DNA of 64,000 nucleotides from Azotimanducus sp965220185. GTDB taxonomy: Bacteria; Pseudomonadota; Gammaproteobacteria; Pseudomonadales; Azotimanducaceae. The notes beneath the pieces were generated by a model, which saw only the letters and a program-made list of their open reading frames with translations, had not been told where the DNA came from and did no database searches. Location: positions 1 to 64,000 of the forward strand of contig OZ244807.1 in the NCBI GenBank assembly GCA_965220185.1. The letters run 5' to 3'. The position numbers were made by a program, and so were the translations under genes. Positions 59,822 through 64,000 of this stretch are shown here, piece after piece (within the stretch, counting starts at the first letter, position 1; each line of letters begins with the position of its first letter).

Positions 59822-60943
59822 ATGAACTGGAATGATTCCGGGGGCGGCCAAGATCCATGGGGTCGTCGCAGCCGCCAAGGGGCTTCGAGTAACCAAGGCG
59901 GACAGGGCAGCCAAGGCGGCTCTTTCTTTTCACGCTTCTTTGGTGGCGGAATGCCTGGCAACCTCACCTCCGGGCCGCTCATCGTCCTCGTCGCCATCAT
60001 TGTCATCGCCTATGGCTATCTCGGTCTCTATCAGCTAGACCAATCGGAACGTGGCGTCGTGCTGCGCTTCGGCAAGCTACAGGAGCAAGTGCTATTGCCG
60101 GGCTTGAATTGGCAGCCGCCGCTCATCGACTCGGTGACCGTCGTCAACACCACGCGCGTCAACTCGTATGACCACGACAGCCTCATGCTGACCGAGGATG
60201 AAAACATCGTTGATGTCGCACTGACAGTGCAGTATCAGATTGGCGACCCGAAAGCCTATGCCACCGAGATCAGAGAGCCTGAAGCCGCGCTCGCGCACGC
60301 CACCGAGAGCGCCTTGCGGCATGTGGTGGGTTCGTCGCTTATGAACCAGGTGATTACGGAAGGCCGCGCCGAAATCGCCGCGGAAGTGCAATCGCGCCTG
60401 CAATCCTATCTCGACCGCTATCGATCAGGCTTGAGCGTTGTCAAGGTCAACATTGACCGCAGCGGCCCTCCAGCGCAAGTCCAGGACGCCTTCGACGATG
60501 TCCAAAAGGCCAAGGAAGACGAGGTTCGATTGAGAAACGAAGCCAATCGCTATGCTGAAAAAGTGGTCCCGGAAGCGCGCGGCGACGCGCAAAAGCAAAT
60601 CGAAGGCGCGAACGCCTATCGCGATCAGGTAATCGCGCAGGCGCAAGGCGAGGCTGAACGCTTCCGCAAGCTGCTCGCCGAGTACCGGCTCGCGGAGAGC
60701 GTCACGCGCAATCGACTGTACATCGATGCCATGGAGTCGGTGCTGTCGAGCTCGACCAAGGTGATGGTGGATGTCGATCAGAGCAACAACGTGCTATTCC
60801 TGCCGCTCGACCAGTTGACCGCCGCGGCGATGATAAGCGAGCGCCGGTCAGCGACCGACAGCGATTCCAACGATAGCCTCGCGAGCAACATGTCGCGCAC
60901 TTCTGAATCAGGTTCGAGCGGCTTCGACCGCGCAAGGAGATAG
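59822..60943 (+). CDS. hflK: FtsH protease modulator HflK
   Basis: 373 residues from the ATG at 59822 (MNWNDSGGGQDPWGRRS), a typical Gly/Asn-rich HflK N-terminus; the upstream in-frame extension overlaps the NTF2-like gene and is not native. One transmembrane helix (LIVLVAIIVIAYGYLGLYQL) precedes an SPFH/band-7 domain (RGVVLRFGKLQEQVLLPGLNW) and a helical region rich in Ala/Glu. With HflC it forms the large periplasmic cage around FtsH. Confidence 0.94.
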   Translation: MNWNDSGGGQDPWGRRSRQGASSNQGGQGSQGGSFFSRFFGGGMPGNLTSGPLIVLVAIIVIAYGYLGLYQLDQSERGVVLRFGKLQEQVLLPGLNWQPPLIDSVTVVNTTRVNSYDHDSLMLTEDENIVDVALTVQYQIGDPKAYATEIREPEAALAHATESALRHVVGSSLMNQVITEGRAEIAAEVQSRLQSYLDRYRSGLSVVKVNIDRSGPPAQVQDAFDDVQKAKEDEVRLRNEANRYAEKVVPEARGDAQKQIEGANAYRDQVIAQAQGEAERFRKLLAEYRLAESVTRNRLYIDAMESVLSSSTKVMVDVDQSNNVLFLPLDQLTAAAMISERRSATDSDSNDSLASNMSRTSESGSSGFDRARR

Positions 60944-60945
60944 TC

Positions 60946-61815
60946 ATGTCGCTCAAGAACATTATCGGTATTGTCCTCGGCCTGATTGTCATCCTGCTTC
61001 TGTGGACGAGCATATACACCGTCAAGCAGACTGAGCGCGCCGTGCTGCTTAGGTTCGGGGCTGTTCGTGTTGCTGATGTCACGCCTGGCCTGCATTTCAA
61101 GCTGCCGATCGCCGAGGATGTGCGCAAAACCGAGGCGCGCGTGCTCACTGTTGATTCTCCTGCCGAGCGCTACTTCACGCTTGAGCAGAAGCCGCTGATC
61201 GTCGATTCCTTCGTCAAGTGGCGGGTGGACGATGTGTCCACCTACTACACCGCGACTGGATTTGACGAGGCGGTGGCGATCCAGCGCATCGCGCAGCGCG
61301 TCAATGAGGGGCTTCGCAATCAGATCAGCCGCCGCGACATGCACGAGGTTGTCTCGGGCGAGCGTGATCAACTGATGACCGAGCTCACCGAGGAGCTTGA
61401 CGGGGCGATGCGCAGGGAGTTCGGCATCAGTGTGCTTGATGTGCGCGTCAAGAAGATCGACCTGCCTGAGGAAGTCAGTAACTCGGTCTACCAGCGCATG
61501 AACTCGGAACGGCAAATCGAAGCGCAGCAGTATCGCGCCACTGGCCGTGAGCTCGCGCTTGGCATCAACGCCGATGCCGACCGACAGGTGGTTGTGATTG
61601 GCGCCGAAGCCTATCGTCAAGCCGAGGAGATTCGCGGTGATGGCGATGCCGAGGCCGCGCGCATCTATGCCCAAGCCTTCAGTCAGGATCCTGAGTTCTA
61701 CGAGTTCTACCGCAGCATCAACGCCTATCGAAACGTGTTCGCCGACAAGGGCGATGTGCTCGTGCTCGACCCGAAGAGCGATTTCTTCAAATATCTAGAG
61801 GATTCCGGGGAATAG
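60946..61815 (+). CDS. hflC: FtsH protease modulator HflC
   Basis: 289 residues, two bases after hflK. N-terminal anchor (NIIGIVLGLIVILLLWTSIY), then band-7 domain (QTERAVLLRFGAVRVADVTPGLHFKLP), VRVKKIDLPEEVSNSVYQRM near 168, and the C-terminal FYEFYRSINAYRNVFADKGDVLVLDP. Partner of HflK in controlling FtsH. Confidence 0.95.
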   Translation: MSLKNIIGIVLGLIVILLLWTSIYTVKQTERAVLLRFGAVRVADVTPGLHFKLPIAEDVRKTEARVLTVDSPAERYFTLEQKPLIVDSFVKWRVDDVSTYYTATGFDEAVAIQRIAQRVNEGLRNQISRRDMHEVVSGERDQLMTELTEELDGAMRREFGISVLDVRVKKIDLPEEVSNSVYQRMNSERQIEAQQYRATGRELALGINADADRQVVVIGAEAYRQAEEIRGDGDAEAARIYAQAFSQDPEFYEFYRSINAYRNVFADKGDVLVLDPKSDFFKYLEDSGE

Positions 61816-61831
61816 CGTCCCTGCACCCATC

Positions 61832-62998
61832 ATGAACGCCCCGAGACCGCGCCTGCCAGATGGCGTGGAAGACCTGCTGCCCCCCGATGCGCGCGTTTTG
61901 GAAGTCCTGCGCCGCTCGATTCTCGACCTCCTGCACACGCACGGCTACGATCTCGTCATCTCGCCGGTGTTCGAATATCTCGACTCGCTGCTCGTCGGCG
62001 CAGGCGCTGATCTTGATCTGCAAACCTTCACCTTCACCGACCGCGCGACTGGACGCCTGCTTGGGCTGCGCGCGGACTTGACATCGCAGGCACTGCGCAT
62101 CGACTCGGGGCCATTGAAAGGTGATGGCATCAGGCGCCTTTGCTATTCAGGACCGGTGGCGCGCGCGCAGCCGCAAGGCGTATTCGACATGCGCGAGTCA
62201 CAGATCATTGGCGCCGAGCTGTTCGGCGCTTGCCAGCAGACAGCAGATGCCGAGATCGTGTCGCTCATGGCGGGCGTGCTGGACCTTGCTGGGATGCAGA
62301 ATCCTATGATCGAAATCGGGCATGTCGGCATCGTCGCATCGCTCAGCGCCACGCTGGGGCTTAGCGAATCGCAGCAGGCCGATCTGCACGCCGCGCTGCA
62401 TCGCAAGGCGCGCGACGAAGTTCGCACACTCACCGGAAACGCTGGCAACCTCGGCGAAAAGCTCGTCGCGCTCACCGATCTCTTTGGCGAGGAAGGCACG
62501 CTTGAGCACGCGCGCGAAGTGCTCGCCGATGCGCCAGCGGACGTGCTCGAACGCATCGAAGAGCTTGAGTCCTTTGTCAGTCTGCTGAAATCAAGGACAC
62601 CAGGCGTCAAGCTGCGCGTGGATCTCGCGGAAATGACAGGTTTCGCCTATCACACGGGACTCGTGTTCGCCGCCTATTCAGCCGACTCCGGGCAGGTGCT
62701 CGCGCGCGGCGGTCGCTATGACGGCCTCGGTGCGCACTATGGATGCCCGCGTCCTGCTGTCGGCTTTGATGTGGATCTCGCGCGTTTAATCCGTGTCAGC
62801 GAACAGGCAGAGCACTGCATTTGGGCGCCGCTGGCGGGCGACGACTCGGTTCGAGAACGCATCACAGCCTTGAGACACGAGGGCTGGCGCGTGATCGAAG
62901 CGCTCACAGAAGACGAGACGCCGCCAGGAGGCGCGACGCACGCACTTGTTCGCACGGCATCGAGCGACTGGCAACCCACACCGATCGAGGCGCGCTGA
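61832..62998 (+). CDS. hisZ: ATP phosphoribosyltransferase regulatory subunit
   Basis: 388 residues, a histidyl-tRNA-synthetase-like paralogue that activates short-form HisG in the first step of histidine synthesis. Seen: LPDGVEDLLPPDARVLEVLRRS at the N-terminus, FTFTDRATGRLLGLRADLTSQALRI near 70-90, RLCYSGPVARAQPQG, and GFAYHTGLVFAAYSADSGQVLARGGRYDGLG near 270. The anticodon-binding domain is reduced. Usual position between hflC and purA. Confidence 0.93.
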   Translation: MNAPRPRLPDGVEDLLPPDARVLEVLRRSILDLLHTHGYDLVISPVFEYLDSLLVGAGADLDLQTFTFTDRATGRLLGLRADLTSQALRIDSGPLKGDGIRRLCYSGPVARAQPQGVFDMRESQIIGAELFGACQQTADAEIVSLMAGVLDLAGMQNPMIEIGHVGIVASLSATLGLSESQQADLHAALHRKARDEVRTLTGNAGNLGEKLVALTDLFGEEGTLEHAREVLADAPADVLERIEELESFVSLLKSRTPGVKLRVDLAEMTGFAYHTGLVFAAYSADSGQVLARGGRYDGLGAHYGCPRPAVGFDVDLARLIRVSEQAEHCIWAPLAGDDSVRERITALRHEGWRVIEALTEDETPPGGATHALVRTASSDWQPTPIEAR

Positions 62999-63000
62999 AC

Positions 63001-64000
63001 ATGGGACGCGCAGTGGTCGTGCTCGGCACGCAATGGGGCGATGAGGGCAAAGGCAAAATCGTCGATCTCCTCACCGAATCGGCCGATGCCGTGGTGCGCT
63101 TTCAAGGCGGACACAATGCCGGGCACACGCTCGTCATCGGGGATAGAAAGCATGTCCTGCACCTCGTGCCGTCGGGGATATTTCGCGAGCACGTCACCTG
63201 CATGATCGGCAACGGCGTGGTGCTTGAGCCCACTGAACTCCTCAAGGAAATCGACAAGCTCATCGACATAGGGATTCCAGTCGAGGACAGGCTCAGGATG
63301 AGTCCGGCATGCCAACTTCTGCTGCCCTATCACCGCGCGCTTGACCTTGCCCGCGAACGCGCCCGAGGCAAAGGCAGGATCGGCACCACGGGACGCGGCA
63401 TTGGCCCCGCCTACGAGGACAAGGTGGCGCGCCGCGGCATCCGCCTCGCGGACCTCGCGCACCCCAAGCGCTTCGCCGCGCAGCTCGAAGAAGTCCTCGA
63501 CTACCACAACTTCGTCTTGCAGAACTATCACGGCGAAGCGGCCGTGGACTTTACGGAAGTGTATGAAACGAGCATCAAAGCAGGCGCTCGCCTGCATCCG
63601 CTTGTCGAAGATGTGGTTGCGTCGCTGCATTCGATGCGAACCTCCGGGAAACGAATCCTCTTTGAAGGCGCGCAGGGGTCACTGCTTGATGTCGATCTCG
63701 GCACCTATCCCTTCGTCACTTCTTCCAACACCACAGCCGGCGGCACCGCCGTCGGCACGGGCTTCGGTCCGCTGCATCTCGACTATATCCTTGGCATCAC
63801 CAAGGCCTATGCGACGAGGGTCGGGTCAGGCCCCTTCCCCACCGAACTCGATGGCGAGATTGGACAGCGGCTGGCAACGCGCGGCAATGAATTCGGCTCA
63901 ACAACCGGCAGGCCGCGGCGCTGCGGCTGGTTCGACGCGGCGCTCTTGAGAACCGCCGTGCGCATCAACAGCATTTCCGGCCTGTGCGTGACCAAGCTCG
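63001..64000 (+). CDS. purA: Adenylosuccinate synthetase, N-terminal part
   Basis: Starts at the ATG at 63001, two bases after the hisZ stop, and runs off the window after ~333 residues of the usual ~430. It joins aspartate to IMP with GTP in AMP synthesis. Seen: VVVLGTQWGDEGKGKIVDLL (P-loop with catalytic Asp), GGHNAGHTLV (catalytic His), IGTTGRGIGPAYEDK near 128, EGAQGSLLDVDLGTYPFVTSSNT near 222, and TKAYATRVGSGPFPTEL. The 3' end is outside the window. Confidence 0.96.
   Translation, partial: MGRAVVVLGTQWGDEGKGKIVDLLTESADAVVRFQGGHNAGHTLVIGDRKHVLHLVPSGIFREHVTCMIGNGVVLEPTELLKEIDKLIDIGIPVEDRLRMSPACQLLLPYHRALDLARERARGKGRIGTTGRGIGPAYEDKVARRGIRLADLAHPKRFAAQLEEVLDYHNFVLQNYHGEAAVDFTEVYETSIKAGARLHPLVEDVVASLHSMRTSGKRILFEGAQGSLLDVDLGTYPFVTSSNTTAGGTAVGTGFGPLHLDYILGITKAYATRVGSGPFPTELDGEIGQRLATRGNEFGSTTGRPRRCGWFDAALLRTAVRINSISGLCVTKL

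Overview
The window looks like a chromosomal segment of a high-GC gammaproteobacterium, probably marine or host-associated; I cannot name a genus. The best phylogenetic signal is the right end, where psd, orn, queG, nnrD, tsaE, an amiB-type amidase, mutL, miaA, hflX, hflK, hflC, hisZ and purA lie in nearly the classical gammaproteobacterial order. Two large TonB-dependent receptors, two TPR-sulfotransferases, a complete oligopeptide ABC transporter and amidase/M20 hydrolase genes fit an organism living on peptides and other organic compounds.

Layout. 1-5 kb: amidase, M20 peptidase, TPR-sulfotransferase, and a convergent sodium:solute symporter. 5-14 kb: accessory genes (frameshifted AAA ATPase, Cys-rich secreted protein, Fic protein, solitary CopG-type antitoxin, TonB receptor, MITE, AbiEii-like nucleotidyltransferase with a small partner, AmiD-like lipoprotein, peptidase remnant) ending at a tRNA-like element. 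14-23.6 kb: PPOX protein divergent from a tight run tesB-moxR-VWA-oppABCDF. 24-29 kb: one giant cadherin/VCBS-type lipoprotein. 29.6-41 kb: a defence-like island wrecked by transposons, with two AlbA/Schlafen ATPases (one split by an IS630 element), a TrlF-type PHP-ATPase split by an IS5 element, a TnpB transposon, a MITE and two more tRNA-like elements. 41-47 kb: TonB receptor, TPR-sulfotransferase and gpsA. 47-49 kb: repeat cluster, small membrane protein and a REP-associated-type (Y1) transposase. 49-64 kb: the housekeeping cluster.

Two systems stand out. First, a short dispersed repeat with core GGACACNCRACGAC occurs singly and in arrays from about 35.8 to 59.3 kb. It fills gaps, supplies sequence around start codons (hflX, the NTF2-like gene, gpsA) and sits in frame inside NnrD, QueG, HflX, MutL and a sulfotransferase. 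Diverged copies in opposite orientation flank the Y1 transposase, a possible mobiliser. Second, three copies of a roughly 130-160 bp element (13.9, 36.0 and 36.6 kb) keep a tRNA-like fold (acceptor-type stem, GG-containing D-like hairpin, TTCRATT T-loop, 16-nt central loop) with compensatory changes, plus a promoter-like block and a terminator-like hairpin. hfq is missing from between miaA and hflX, where a repeat array now lies, and rsgA is missing from between psd and orn.
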